Notes: generated by a model not told the origin, from the sequence alone. DNA of 64,000 nt from JAZKFT01 sp040386335 (GCA_040386335.1 JAZKFT010000026.1:73860-137859); one strand, 5' to 3'. Counted from the stretch's first letter, positions 1 to 8,325 are shown. Translations and numbers: made by a program.

Positions 1-2
1 AT

Positions 3-224
3 TTTGCTACCCACAATAAATTTATCAGCTGGATGGTAGGTGGTTTAAATTTCCAGATCGAGCATCACCTGTTCCCTAAAATTTCGCATGTGCATTATCC
101 TGCAATCAGCCGTATCGTGCGCAATGTGTGCAAGGAGTTCAACATCCCTTACCTCGAATACCCAACAATGGGTAAGGCTATATTGGCGCATGTACATCAC
201 CTTAAAAGGATGGGTACCAGCTAA
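3..224 (+). CDS. Fatty acid desaturase, C-terminal part (cut by window edge)
   Basis: Only the last 73 residues are present; the reading frame is open to the left edge and ends at the TAA at 222-224. The piece carries the third histidine box of membrane acyl desaturases in the form QIEHHLFP. A glutamine in place of the first histidine is typical of front-end (delta-5/6, linoleoyl-CoA type) desaturases. This box helps hold the di-iron centre that inserts a double bond into an acyl chain at the inner membrane. The following stretch (HYPAISRIV and the FNIPY segment) also fits that family. The first two histidine boxes and the membrane helices lie outside the window, so regioselectivity cannot be judged. 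A strong terminator follows directly. Confidence 0.9.
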   Translation, partial: FATHNKFISWMVGGLNFQIEHHLFPKISHVHYPAISRIVRNVCKEFNIPYLEYPTMGKAILAHVHHLKRMGTS

Positions 225-247
225 ATTTATTTCTTTCAAATAACAGA

Positions 248-273
248 AACCAGCCTGCCGGGCTGGTTTTTTT
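248..273 (+). terminator. Rho-independent terminator after the desaturase
   Basis: An 8-bp perfect stem, AACCAGCC at 248-255 and GGCTGGTT at 261-268, with a 5-base loop, is followed by a T run through 273. It ends the desaturase transcript and separates it from the next gene. Confidence 0.85.
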
Positions 274-320
274 GTGAATAGCATTTTATGTCTTAGTTTT
301 TCCCTGTCCAATTTTATCTC

Positions 321-872
321 ATGAAAAAACTACTATCTGCCTGCTTACTTCTTTGTGTTTTCACCCTGACACGTGCACAAATAATAAAAGGCAACAAACT
401 AATAGGCGGCTCTTTGGCCAGCGGGAATGTACTTATAAATGAAGGGGTTGGGCTTAGTATCCAGGTAAACCCGACAGCAGGTATCATGCTCACGAACCAA
501 TGGATGGGTGGGACAGGTATTACACTTGGCGCCGTGGTATCCGACGGCTTTTTGGGTATTGCAGGAATCAATCCTTTTGTGAGATATTATATGCACAATA
601 AAAACAAAGCAGATAGCCTGTATCGGGGCTTTTTTCTACAGGGCACAGTTGGTGTAGTCACAGTATTTGGCGATGAACTGGAAACATCTGTACAACCCGG
701 GATCGGAGTTGGTTACTCAAGGTTTATTACCCCTGATATTGGCCTTGAACTGGCCACAACAGCTAGTTTTATTAAAGTTCTTAGTGATTACGATGGAACA
801 ATAAACATTGGTTTTTCATTTGGTCTGCAAATAGTATTGGGTAAAAACGTGCACCTGTTCCGAAAGAAGTGA
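321..872 (+). CDS. Putative outer-membrane beta-barrel protein
   Basis: A 183-residue protein with a clear Sec signal peptide (MKKLLSACLLLCVFTLTRAQ). The mature part is made of alternating polar/hydrophobic stretches rich in Gly and aromatic residues (for example VGVGYSRFITPDIGLELA), the pattern of a small 8-stranded outer-membrane barrel. The C-terminus does not end in the classical aromatic residue but in a basic tail (HLFRKK). No catalytic motif is visible. It is isolated between a terminator and a convergent gene, so context gives no function. I do not recognise a specific family beyond the porin-like/OmpW-like fold class, and that assignment is inference. Confidence 0.75.
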   Translation: MKKLLSACLLLCVFTLTRAQIIKGNKLIGGSLASGNVLINEGVGLSIQVNPTAGIMLTNQWMGGTGITLGAVVSDGFLGIAGINPFVRYYMHNKNKADSLYRGFFLQGTVGVVTVFGDELETSVQPGIGVGYSRFITPDIGLELATTASFIKVLSDYDGTINIGFSFGLQIVLGKNVHLFRKK

Positions 873-895
873 TAGTGCCCGTCACAGTGAAAAAC

Positions 896-1342
896 CTATT
901 TAAACATAGTCCCTTTAGCCGTCCACCAAGGATGTATTTCATAATCCATCCTTCCGGCAGCAATGGCAGGGTCTGTTTTGAGATATCCTTCCACTTCTTC
1001 CTTACTGGCGGCATCAAAAATGAAAATACCACGCCACTCACCATTGTCGCCAAAAGGGCCGGCCACATTTAATACGCCCAGGTCGGCCAGGCGCTGGATA
1101 TTAGCCATATGACCAGCTTGTAATTTATTGATGATTGCCGTGTCTTTGATCTCATCCCTCCGTTTCCCTTTTACCAGCATTACAAACCAATATTGCTTCA
1201 TCTCATACTTTGGCGGCGTTTTTTTTCCGGCAGTATCTACCCCGTCAGGGCTGGGGTTATCTCCGGGCTTTTGTGCATTGGCGGCCAGGCCGGCACAACA
1301 AACAGTAGAAATCAAAAGAACAAGGAAACGGATAGTTTTCAT
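896..1342 (-). CDS. Exported YciI-like protein
   Basis: 148 residues. An N-terminal signal peptide of about 23 residues (ending in AANAQ) is followed by a Pro/Gly/Asp-rich linker and a YCII domain from about residue 50 to the end. The conserved histidine of the fold is visible in GHMANIQRL, followed by the typical GPFGDNGEWRGIFIF strand and the Asp-Pro near TDPAIAAG. YCII proteins are small ferredoxin-like alpha/beta folds, usually cytoplasmic and often of unknown or dehalogenase/muconolactone-isomerase-like activity. A periplasmic or surface version is less usual. It converges on the barrel gene with a gap of only 23 bp. Confidence 0.85.
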   Translation of the reverse strand: MKTIRFLVLLISTVCCAGLAANAQKPGDNPSPDGVDTAGKKTPPKYEMKQYWFVMLVKGKRRDEIKDTAIINKLQAGHMANIQRLADLGVLNVAGPFGDNGEWRGIFIFDAASKEEVEGYLKTDPAIAAGRMDYEIHPWWTAKGTMFK

Positions 1343-1446
1343 GGTGTTTTATTTATGAATTAAAGTAAAGCATTTGAAGCGGATCCGGAACCGAAAAAAT
1401 CAATCAACGAACAATTTGTTAAAGAAATGACTTTAAAAAAGAATAG

Positions 1447-1479
1447 TTTGGAATAATCAATGTTTAAACATTAATTTTA
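1447..1479 (+). promoter_or_regulatory. Bacteroidota-type promoter with an embedded palindrome
   Basis: TTTG at 1447-1450 and TAATTTTA at 1472-1479, spaced by 21 bp, resemble the -33/-7 elements (TTTG, TAnnTTTG), with one mismatch in the -7 box. The spacer ends in a perfect 14-bp palindrome, AATGTTTAAACATT at 1459-1472, placed where a dimeric regulator would block polymerase. The YceI gene begins about 35 bp downstream. Confidence 0.45.
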
Positions 1480-1512
1480 CATCGTCAATTTAAAAAAACA
1501 AAAACTACAATT

Positions 1513-2085
1513 ATGTCAACACAATCTAAATGGGTAATAGACCCAAGCCACAGCGAAATTTCTTTTAAAGTAAAACACCTGATGATCACCAATGTGAAAG
1601 GCGTTTTCCAAACATTTGAAGCCAACATTCTTACCACCGGTGATGATTTTATGACGGCCGAAATTGATTTTACTTTGGATCCATCATCCGTATCTACCGG
1701 CAGCGCCGACAGGGATGCGCACCTGAAAAGCGCTGATTTTTTCGATGTGGAAAACCATAAGCAAATCAGTTTTGTAGCCAACACCTACGAAAATGTAGAC
1801 GGTGATGGCAGTTACGAACTCTGGGGCGACCTTACCATCAAAGGCATAACCAAAAGGATTAAATTGGACGTGGAATTTGGTGGCGTAGCCAAAGATCCAT
1901 GGGGTAATGAGAAAGCTGGTTTTACTATCAATGGAAAAATAAACCGCAAAGAATTTGGCCTTACCTGGAATGCAGCCCTTGAAGCCGGCGGTGTTTTGGT
2001 AGGCGAGGATGTAAGGATCAGTTGTGATGTACAGTTGCTGAAAACCACCGAGGTAGATGCAGCAGTAGAGGTTGAGGCGGTTTAA
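1513..2085 (+). CDS. YceI-family lipid-binding protein
   Basis: 190 residues. The whole length matches the YceI beta-barrel fold: start WVIDPSHSEISFKVKH, central AHLKSADFFDVENHKQISF and the WGDLTIKGITKRIKLDVEF strand pair. Family members bind polyisoprenoids or amphiphilic lipids inside an extended lipocalin-like barrel. No signal peptide is present, so this copy is probably cytoplasmic, unlike E. coli YceI. The ATG at 1513 is the first in frame and lies behind a plausible promoter. The next gene, 73 bp downstream on the same strand, encodes a dioxygenase, and the two may be cotranscribed. Confidence 0.92.
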   Translation: MSTQSKWVIDPSHSEISFKVKHLMITNVKGVFQTFEANILTTGDDFMTAEIDFTLDPSSVSTGSADRDAHLKSADFFDVENHKQISFVANTYENVDGDGSYELWGDLTIKGITKRIKLDVEFGGVAKDPWGNEKAGFTINGKINRKEFGLTWNAALEAGGVLVGEDVRISCDVQLLKTTEVDAAVEVEAV

Positions 2086-2158
2086 GGTTTAGGGTTTAAG
2101 GTTTAGGGCCACTACAGTCAATAAATCATAAATCCGCAATCATAAATCACAAATCACT

Positions 2159-2974
2159 ATGAACCTAAATGAAGTAATAGCGCCTTTTGGCGCAACGGAT
2201 AAAATGCCAATGTTGTTCGTCGGGCATGGAAGCCCGATGAACGCCATTGAGCAAAACGAATTTGTAAGAGGCTGGCAGACTTTGGGTGAAAGTTTACCCA
2301 AACCAAATGCCATCCTGTGCATTTCGGCCCATTGGGAAACCAGGGGCACCATGATCACAGCCATGGAGAAACCACCGACGATTCACGATTTTGGTGGCTT
2401 TCCAAAAGAACTGTTCGATGTGCAGTACCCGGCGCCCGGAAGCCCGGCCCTGGCTACCGAGATACAGGGATTGCTGAAACCCACCCCGGCTGCATTGGAT
2501 GCGCAGTGGGGCCTGGACCATGGTTGCTGGAGTGTAATTAAAAACATGTACCCCAAAGCTGATATACCTGTTTTGGAAATGAGTATGGACATTAACCGTA
2601 CACCGCAGCAACATTACGAACTGGCAAAAGAACTTTCCGCCTTGCGGAAAAAAGGTGTGCTGATCATCGGCAGCGGCAATATGGTTCACAACCTTCGGAT
2701 GCTCAACTGGCAAAGGCCGCAGTCTGGCTTCGATTGGGCAATTGCGGCCAACAATAATTTTAAAGACCTGGTGATCAATAACAAACACCAGCAATTAATA
2801 AACTATCAATCGCTGGGTAGCGAAGTGAAACTGGCGGTTCCTACGCCGGAACACTACCTGCCTTTGCTGTATATACTTGGGCTGAAGGAAGAAAACGAAA
2901 CCCCGTCTTTCTTTAATGATAAACTTACGATGGGCTCTATCGCAATGACATCGGTAAAGATTGGTATTAATTAA
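2159..2974 (+). CDS. ygiD: Class III extradiol dioxygenase, 4,5-DOPA dioxygenase type
   Basis: 271 residues, the usual length for the LigB/YgiD family. The metal-binding histidines appear in the expected contexts: LFVGHGSPMN near the start, CISAHWETRG, then GSGNMVHNLRML, and PTPEHYLPLLYILG near the C-terminus. The GLDHGCWSVIKNMYP stretch is also a family hallmark. These enzymes cleave catechols next to the hydroxyls; YgiD acts on L-DOPA. In most bacteria the physiological substrate is unknown, so the substrate here is inference. Cytoplasmic, with no signal peptide. A rho-independent terminator follows. Confidence 0.88.
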   Translation: MNLNEVIAPFGATDKMPMLFVGHGSPMNAIEQNEFVRGWQTLGESLPKPNAILCISAHWETRGTMITAMEKPPTIHDFGGFPKELFDVQYPAPGSPALATEIQGLLKPTPAALDAQWGLDHGCWSVIKNMYPKADIPVLEMSMDINRTPQQHYELAKELSALRKKGVLIIGSGNMVHNLRMLNWQRPQSGFDWAIAANNNFKDLVINNKHQQLINYQSLGSEVKLAVPTPEHYLPLLYILGLKEENETPSFFNDKLTMGSIAMTSVKIGIN

Positions 2975-2995
2975 TAAGGGATTAAATAAATGGAC

Positions 2996-3026
2996 AAGCT
3001 GCCTCAAAGGGCGGCTTTCGTTTTTT
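2996..3026 (+). terminator. Terminator after the dioxygenase gene
   Basis: Stem AAGCTGCC at 2996-3003 pairs with GGCGGCTT at 3010-3017 (one G-T pair), with a 6-base loop, followed by TCG and six T. Confidence 0.8.
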
Positions 3027-3139
3027 ATACCACCACGAAAAAGCCGGGTTTAGGCAATGGGTATAGAAGAAATAATCGAAATCATTTCTTCTAAATAAAA
3101 ATAAGTGTTATTATTACACTTGTAATTTATTTTGCCCAA

Positions 3140-3168
3140 TTTGCCAACGAAATAACCCTGCATCTTTG
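3140..3168 (+). promoter_or_regulatory. Putative Bacteroidota promoter of the epimerase gene
   Basis: TTTG at 3140-3143 and CATCTTTG at 3161-3168 with a 17-bp spacer. The -7 box differs from TAnnTTTG only in its first base. The start codon follows 18 bp downstream, which would give a short leader. Confidence 0.45.
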
Positions 3169-3186
3169 CAGTGAAAAATCAAAATC

Positions 3187-4314
3187 ATGAAAAAAACGAT
3201 TGCTTATTTGCTCGTCGCAGCATTTGCCGTATTTACCAGTTGCAACACCCCGGAAAAAGAAAAAGAAAACAGCTCCAAAGCAGGCATTACAAAAGCCGGT
3301 TGGGGAGAAACTGATGGAAAGAAAGTGGAACTCTATACCCTTACCAACAAAAACGGGGTACAGGTAAAAATCTCAACCTATGGTGGTATCGTTACCTCCT
3401 GGACTACGCCTGACAAGAATGGTAAGATGGGCAATATCCTGCTTGGCTTCGACAGCCTTAGCGGTTACCTCGCCAAGCCGCCCTATTTTGGCGCTTTGAT
3501 AGGCCGATATGGCAACCGCATTGCCAAGGGGAAATTCAAGATAGACACTGCGACCTATACTCTTGCTACCAACAATGACCCAAACCATCTCCATGGTGGT
3601 AATAAGGGTTTTGACAAAGTAGTATGGGATGCCAGAACAGATGCTGATTCTATCCCTGCATTAACCCTGAGTTACCTGAGTCCCGATGGTGAAGAAGGTT
3701 ACCCTGGTAACCTGAAAGTAACGGTGAAATATACTTTGACCGATGATAACGAGCTGGTGATCGAATACGATGCGGAAACTGACAAAGCCACCGTAGTAAA
3801 CCTTACCCAACATAATTACTACAACCTTTCCGGCGATCACGCCAACACGATACTGGATCATAGTTTACAAATAGCTGCCGATAACTATACGCCTGTAGAT
3901 GCTACATTAATTCCTACCGGTAAAATTGAAACGGTGAAGGGAACGCCTTTCGACTTTACGACTGCCACAAAAATCGGCGCCAGGATAGACAGTGTAAAAG
4001 GCGGCTACGATCACAACTGGGTACTCAACAAAAAAGGCACCGCCATGGAACTGGTAGCCACCCTCTCCGAACCCACAAGCGGCAGGATAATGGAGGTGTA
4101 CACAACTGAGCCCGGTCTGCAATTTTACAGCGGCAACTTTCTTGATGGTACCATCAAAGACAACGCAGGCAAGCCTTTTAACCTGCACACCGGTCTTTGC
4201 CTGGAAACACAGCATTTTCCTGATTCCCCTAATGAGCCTTCTTTTCCAACTACATTATTAAAGCCGGGAGAGAAGTACCATACGGTTACAAAATATAAAG
4301 TTTCTGCTAAGTAA
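3187..4314 (+). CDS. galM: Aldose 1-epimerase (mutarotase), lipoprotein
   Basis: 375 residues. A lipoprotein signal peptide ends in the lipobox FTSC (Cys19) and is followed by a charged Lys/Glu linker. The galactose-mutarotase fold covers about residues 35-372. Visible signatures are the NRIAKGKF strand, the first active-site histidine in HLHGGNKGFDK, NLTQHNYYNLSG, and the general-base glutamate in GLCLETQHFPDSP. The enzyme interconverts alpha and beta anomers of galactose or glucose, here at the outer membrane or in the periplasm. The next gene encodes a GH97 glycosidase, so the pair probably cleaves an alpha-linked sugar and equilibrates the released anomer. Confidence 0.93.
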   Translation: MKKTIAYLLVAAFAVFTSCNTPEKEKENSSKAGITKAGWGETDGKKVELYTLTNKNGVQVKISTYGGIVTSWTTPDKNGKMGNILLGFDSLSGYLAKPPYFGALIGRYGNRIAKGKFKIDTATYTLATNNDPNHLHGGNKGFDKVVWDARTDADSIPALTLSYLSPDGEEGYPGNLKVTVKYTLTDDNELVIEYDAETDKATVVNLTQHNYYNLSGDHANTILDHSLQIAADNYTPVDATLIPTGKIETVKGTPFDFTTATKIGARIDSVKGGYDHNWVLNKKGTAMELVATLSEPTSGRIMEVYTTEPGLQFYSGNFLDGTIKDNAGKPFNLHTGLCLETQHFPDSPNEPSFPTTLLKPGEKYHTVTKYKVSAK

Positions 4315-4322
4315 TTATTGAT

Positions 4323-4364
4323 AGCCGTTGGTAGTTCTGTTTAAAAATGGTACTGCCAATGGCT
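4323..4364 (+). other. Hairpin between the epimerase and GH97 genes
   Basis: AGCCGTTGGTAGT at 4323-4335 is nearly complementary to TACTGCCAATGGCT at 4351-4364, with a roughly 15-base loop and a T-rich tail. It may attenuate transcription between the two genes rather than separate them fully. Confidence 0.5.
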
Positions 4365-4392
4365 TTATTATTTGTGTAATAAAAGCCATGTC

Positions 4393-6348
4393 ATGTATAA
4401 AAACATAGCCGCTGCGATTGCCCTTATTGTTTTCTGTTGCCCTGGCTTTGCGCAAAAATTTCGCGCAAGCATCTCCAGCCCAAACAATAAGATTTTTGTT
4501 CATTTCAGTATGAGTCCGGAAAAGACCGCCGGGTTCAGTGCCAACCTTGCTGACGGATTGGTATTGAACAAGGTATTGGAGGACTGCAAACTTGGATTGG
4601 TAACGCAGGACGAAGATTTCAGCACCGGTTTGTCGCTCATCTCATCTTCAAAACCGGTTTTGGTAACCGACAATTACAAGATGGTCAATGCTAAAAAATC
4701 TGTCATTAGTTACAAGGCCAAAAAACAGGTGTTTCATTTAAAAAATGCTAATGGTAAAAAGCTGGATATTATTTTCCAGGTGAGTGACGATGGGATTGCT
4801 TTCCGGTATTATTTCCCCGATGCTTCGGATGAAGAAAAGGAAGTTGTAACGGAAGCAACCTCGTATCAATTGCCGGAAAACGCCACTGCTTTTTTGCAAC
4901 CGATGAGTGTGGCAAAAAGTGGTTGGGAGAGAAGCAACCCGGCCTACGAGGAACATTACCAGCAGGATGTTCCGGTGGGTACTTATTCCAAAACCGGCTG
5001 GGTATACCCTTCACTTTTCAAAAGCGGTGATGCGTGGCTACTGATTTCCGAAGCCGGAATGGATGGCAGTTTTTGTAATACAAAGCTGTACAACGATTCG
5101 CTCAGCAGCACTTACCACGTCACATTTCCGGATGCCCGGGAAGTAAGCAGCAATACGGGTGGCGGTCTTTTGCCCCGGTCAAAAATGCCCTGGTATTCGC
5201 CATGGCGGATCATTACCATTGGCGGTCTAAATACCATTATGGAGTCAACGCTTGGCACGGACCTGGCTACCCCGGCAAAGAAATCTTTTGATAACTCTTT
5301 TATCAAACCGGGCAAAGCCTCCTGGAGCTGGATCAATTCCAAGGATGATTTTATCGTGTACGATGAGCAAAAAAAGTACATTGATTTTGCTGCAGACATG
5401 AATTGGCAATACTGCCTGATAGATGCCGATTGGGACCGCAAAATCGGCTATGAAAAAATAAAAGAACTCTCAGATTATGCCGCTACAAAAAATGTAGGCC
5501 TGCTGCTTTGGTACAACTCTGCCGGTGATTGGAATACCGTAAAATACACGCCCAAGAACCTGCTGCTCAATTCAGAACTACGCCATAAAGAATTTGCCCG
5601 GTTGCAGTCCATGGGCATTAAAGGCGTAAAAATTGATTTCTTTGGTGGCGACGGGCAGTCGGTGGTGAAATACTATAATGACATTTTGGAAGATGCAGCC
5701 AAATACAAGCTGTTGGTCAATTTCCATGGGGCTACTTTACCACGGGGCTGGGCCCGAACCTGGCCACACCTTATGACGACTGAAGCGGTTCGTGGTTTTG
5801 AAATGGTGACGTTTAACCAGGCCGATGCCGACCTGGAGGCGACACATTGCGCTGTGCTTCCCTTTACCCGTAACGCATTCGATCCCATGGATTTTACACC
5901 CATGAACCTGTATAAGATCCAAAGTAGGGTACAACGGAAAACCACCAGTGCGTTTGAACTTTCATTATCGGTTTTATTTCTTTCTGGTATACAGCATTAT
6001 GCAGAATCACCCAATGGTATGAGCCATGTACCGGAATCTGTAAAAGATTATCTGCGGCAGCTGCCCAACAGTTGGACCGATTCAAAATTCATTGATGGTT
6101 ACCCGGGTAAGCTTTCGGTAATGGCACGCAAAAGCGGTAATAAATGGTATGTAGCAGGCATCAACGGCGAGAATAAGGACAAGATGTTAGACCTTAACCT
6201 GTCCTTCCTGAAAAACAAAAAGGCCTTGCTGATCACCGATGGAATGGAAGCGCTCAGTTTTTCCAGCGAAACAATTAACGTAGCCGGCAATGGCAGGTTA
6301 AAAATGCCGGTAAAACCAAATGGTGGGTTTGTGCTGGTGTTTGAATAA
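4393..6348 (+). CDS. Glycoside hydrolase family 97, retaining (alpha-galactosidase-like)
   Basis: 651 residues from the ATG at 4393, chosen over an ATG 21 bp upstream because it gives a clean signal peptide (MYKNIAAAIALIVFCCPGFAQ). The N-terminal beta-sandwich covers about residues 25-270, the (beta/alpha)8 barrel about 275-550, and a C-terminal beta domain follows. In GH97 the retaining subgroup uses an aspartate nucleophile in the barrel. GVKIDFFGGD supplies it at Asp415, and TTEAVRG supplies a candidate acid/base at Glu464. Inverting SusB-type enzymes lack that aspartate. The likely activity is therefore alpha-galactosidase or a related retaining hydrolase in the periplasm. Pairing with the upstream mutarotase supports this. 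Substrate is inference. Confidence 0.9.
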   Translation: MYKNIAAAIALIVFCCPGFAQKFRASISSPNNKIFVHFSMSPEKTAGFSANLADGLVLNKVLEDCKLGLVTQDEDFSTGLSLISSSKPVLVTDNYKMVNAKKSVISYKAKKQVFHLKNANGKKLDIIFQVSDDGIAFRYYFPDASDEEKEVVTEATSYQLPENATAFLQPMSVAKSGWERSNPAYEEHYQQDVPVGTYSKTGWVYPSLFKSGDAWLLISEAGMDGSFCNTKLYNDSLSSTYHVTFPDAREVSSNTGGGLLPRSKMPWYSPWRIITIGGLNTIMESTLGTDLATPAKKSFDNSFIKPGKASWSWINSKDDFIVYDEQKKYIDFAADMNWQYCLIDADWDRKIGYEKIKELSDYAATKNVGLLLWYNSAGDWNTVKYTPKNLLLNSELRHKEFARLQSMGIKGVKIDFFGGDGQSVVKYYNDILEDAAKYKLLVNFHGATLPRGWARTWPHLMTTEAVRGFEMVTFNQADADLEATHCAVLPFTRNAFDPMDFTPMNLYKIQSRVQRKTTSAFELSLSVLFLSGIQHYAESPNGMSHVPESVKDYLRQLPNSWTDSKFIDGYPGKLSVMARKSGNKWYVAGINGENKDKMLDLNLSFLKNKKALLITDGMEALSFSSETINVAGNGRLKMPVKPNGGFVLVFE

Positions 6349-6363
6349 ATAATTCTTTCGTCC

Positions 6364-6510
6364 TTGCAAGTGTTAAGCCTTTCATCTGTAAAATATATGG
6401 GTGAAGCTGGGTTAACATAATTAGTCTCATCCAGTGTTTGCCAGCGTTAAGCTTTTCGTCAGCAAAATATAAAGATGACTTCTGGATGCGCAACCGAGCT
6501 CATCCAGTCT
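6364..6510. repeat. Two tandem imperfect 75-bp repeats
   Basis: Unit 1 (6364-6435) and unit 2 (6436-6510) share GTTAAGC(C/T)TTT, the CAAAATATA-like core and an end CTCATCCAGT; a third start (TTTGC) follows at 6511. The rest of the 469-bp gap between the GH97 and HAD genes (6349-6817) contains an inverted motif around GACTGGGTTCTTGCCCAG (6526-6536 region) and no convincing gene. Confidence 0.6.
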
Positions 6511-6817
6511 TTGCGAGACTGGGTTCTTGCCCAGCCGAAGCAATCGCTCAGATTTAGCCGGAGTGTGGGCACTAAAAGCGTTCGACGGTTGATGAATAGC
6601 AGGGGATTGCTTCGGGCACCCTCGCAATGACGATCATATTGTTGTGTTGTTTTGCCTACATAAATGGTTGAAAAAGAGATACCTCACAACGACGTCATTA
6701 TAATGCCAGCTTTTGCCTGATGTGGCAGTCCCCATGAATTAATAAGGATTAGGCGCACTAATTTTATAACCATTCCAGTTTACAAACTATTATTGCAAAG
6801 CAAGCAACCAAAACAAC

Positions 6818-7477
6818 ATGACAAAACCAAAAGCACTCATCTTCGATATGAATGGTACCATGATAGACGATATGGCCTACCATGTAAAAGGCTGGTTTAA
6901 TATACTGAATGATGACCTCGGTGCCGGGCTCAACTACGATGAAGTAAAAAGCCATATGTATGGCAAGAACGACGAAGTACTGGTCCGGATTTTTGGCGAA
7001 GGCCGTTTTACAAGCGATGAAATGAAAGAATTTTCGCTTGAAAAGGAGCGGCGCTATCAAACAGCCTATATGCCGCAACTGGCACTGATAGCGGGTTTGG
7101 GTGATTTCCTGGAAAAAGCGAAGGAACAACATATCCCGATGGCCATTGGCTCTGCCGCCATTCCGTTCAATATTGATTTTGTCCTTGATAACCTCAACCT
7201 GCGCCATTATTTTAAAGCCATCGTGAGCGCCGATGATGTGATTTTAAGCAAGCCGCACCCCGAAACATTTACAAAAGCAGCCGAATTGATAGGTGTCGCA
7301 CCCGCAGATTGCATTGTATTTGAAGACGCCCCCAAAGGCGTGGAAGCCGCGATGAACGCTGGTATGAAATGTGTGGTGCTGACTACTTTGCACGGTAAGG
7401 AAGAATTTGAGCAATATCCCAATATCCTTCATTTTATCGGCGATTATACTGATCCGGTGCTTCGGGATTTATTATAG
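6818..7477 (+). CDS. HAD-superfamily hydrolase, beta-phosphoglucomutase-like
   Basis: 219 residues with the layout of subfamily I HAD enzymes: motif I near residue 10, a helical cap around 20-85, motif II at GSAA (about 108-113), the SKPHPE lysine motif (about 145) and motif III in IVFEDAPKGVEAA (about 165). Such enzymes are sugar-phosphate phosphatases or beta-phosphoglucomutases in the cytosol. Motif I reads FDMNGTM: Asp10 is the nucleophile, but Asn12 replaces the second aspartate that normally acts as general acid/base. This could lower or alter activity. It stands alone on its strand, so the substrate is unknown. Confidence 0.88.
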   Translation: MTKPKALIFDMNGTMIDDMAYHVKGWFNILNDDLGAGLNYDEVKSHMYGKNDEVLVRIFGEGRFTSDEMKEFSLEKERRYQTAYMPQLALIAGLGDFLEKAKEQHIPMAIGSAAIPFNIDFVLDNLNLRHYFKAIVSADDVILSKPHPETFTKAAELIGVAPADCIVFEDAPKGVEAAMNAGMKCVVLTTLHGKEEFEQYPNILHFIGDYTDPVLRDLL

Positions 7478-7552
7478 AAAAGTGGCTTGACTGACCTTGC
7501 CACTGGTTATTTTCAAGCCAATGAATATTTCAGTGGTGTAGCCGGATTGTCG

Positions 7553-7642
7553 GAATTGGACAAACTTGATTAAATGATACATCAGAATTTTGGAAGAAAG
7601 GTGACCGGTAGGCCCAGGACGGAGTCCTTGCGCCCACTGTGA
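7553..7642. repeat. Interspersed repeat, copy 0 (partial)
   Basis: About 90 bp starting AATTGGACAAACTTG and containing TGATACATCAGAATTTTGG and GAGTCCTTGCG. It is about 80% identical by eye to 8723-8813, and its first 35 bp recur at 8287-8325. It lies upstream of the first orphan membrane gene. Confidence 0.75.
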
Positions 7643-7738
7643 GTAATACAGGCTGGTAATTTTGTTTGAAAGGGATAGATCTATAAAGTTTGAAATCGGA
7701 TTTGGCAATTCAGAAATCAATGTTTATTAAATTTTCTG

Positions 7739-8125
7739 GTGAAAAAAATATTAAAAATCTTAGGTGATCATGAACGGGCATTGATAGCTATTGGCCTGTT
7801 GTTTTGTCTTATTTTATTTCTCATGTACAAATACAACAAGGTTGAAAAAAGTGGGTGGGTGACAGTTGCAAAAGTTATTAAAAATCAAGGGCTCGATTCT
7901 GGTGGCGATTTATATCTTGATATACAGTTTCGGGGTAAGGTGTATGGAGCTATTGTCAACTATATGTGTGTCGATTGTATCGGAAAGTTCTTTTTTGTTA
8001 AGATAAATGGATATGACCCAACTAAATATCCGATTTTCTATCCCGATAGTCCGGTTCCTGATTGTATTTTGAAACAATATTCTATTTTTAATGGGTGGGA
8101 CTCGATTCCGGTTTGTAAGAAATAA
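7739..8125 (+). CDS. Small membrane-anchored protein of unknown function
   Basis: 128 residues from a GTG start; there is no ATG nearby that keeps the membrane segment. One transmembrane helix (about residues 16-31) is followed by a Lys-rich junction and a soluble beta-rich domain: strands WVTVAKVIK, YLDIQFRGKVYGAIV, FFVKINGYDP and YPIFYPDSPVP. The arrangement (helix, strand, 'RGKVYG' turn, then an Asp/Tyr-Pro end) resembles DUF3592-like proteins and also the broken gene at 8838-9163. AT-rich compared with the flanking metabolic genes. Function unknown. It is one of three small genes, each preceded by a copy of the same intergenic repeat. Confidence 0.6.
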   Translation: MKKILKILGDHERALIAIGLLFCLILFLMYKYNKVEKSGWVTVAKVIKNQGLDSGGDLYLDIQFRGKVYGAIVNYMCVDCIGKFFFVKINGYDPTKYPIFYPDSPVPDCILKQYSIFNGWDSIPVCKK

Positions 8126-8129
8126 ATGT

Positions 8130-8325
8130 AAATGTCCGATTGGTAAAAAGGTCTCTTCTTCCGCCACGAGTCTCCGATCATCAGCTTCTCATGCGAGTCT
8201 CTGCATGGCCTCGTGTGTGGGCTTGCAGGACTCGCCGCATTTTAGTCGGACATTTAACCCCACTTGCTTAGGAAACGGCTTGCAGCAATTGGACATACCT
8301 GCTTAAATGATACATCACAATTTTG
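8130..8325. repeat. Interspersed repeat, copy 1, with nested inverted repeats
   Basis: The part at 8154-8325 is a direct copy of 8592-8762 (TCTTCTTCCGCCA at the start, TACATCAC/AAATTTTG at the end). It contains two nested hairpins: an outer perfect 10-bp pair AAATGTCCGA (8130-8139) / TCGGACATTT (8246-8255), and an inner 12-bp pair (8193-8205 with 8224-8235, one bulge). It fills the gap between two small genes. Confidence 0.75.

Noticed and set aside
2085..2157. Telomere-like GGTTTAGGGTTTAAGG units and ATAAATC repeats between YceI and the dioxygenase genes
   Set aside because: Very short, imperfect and common as low-complexity spacers; no sign of function.
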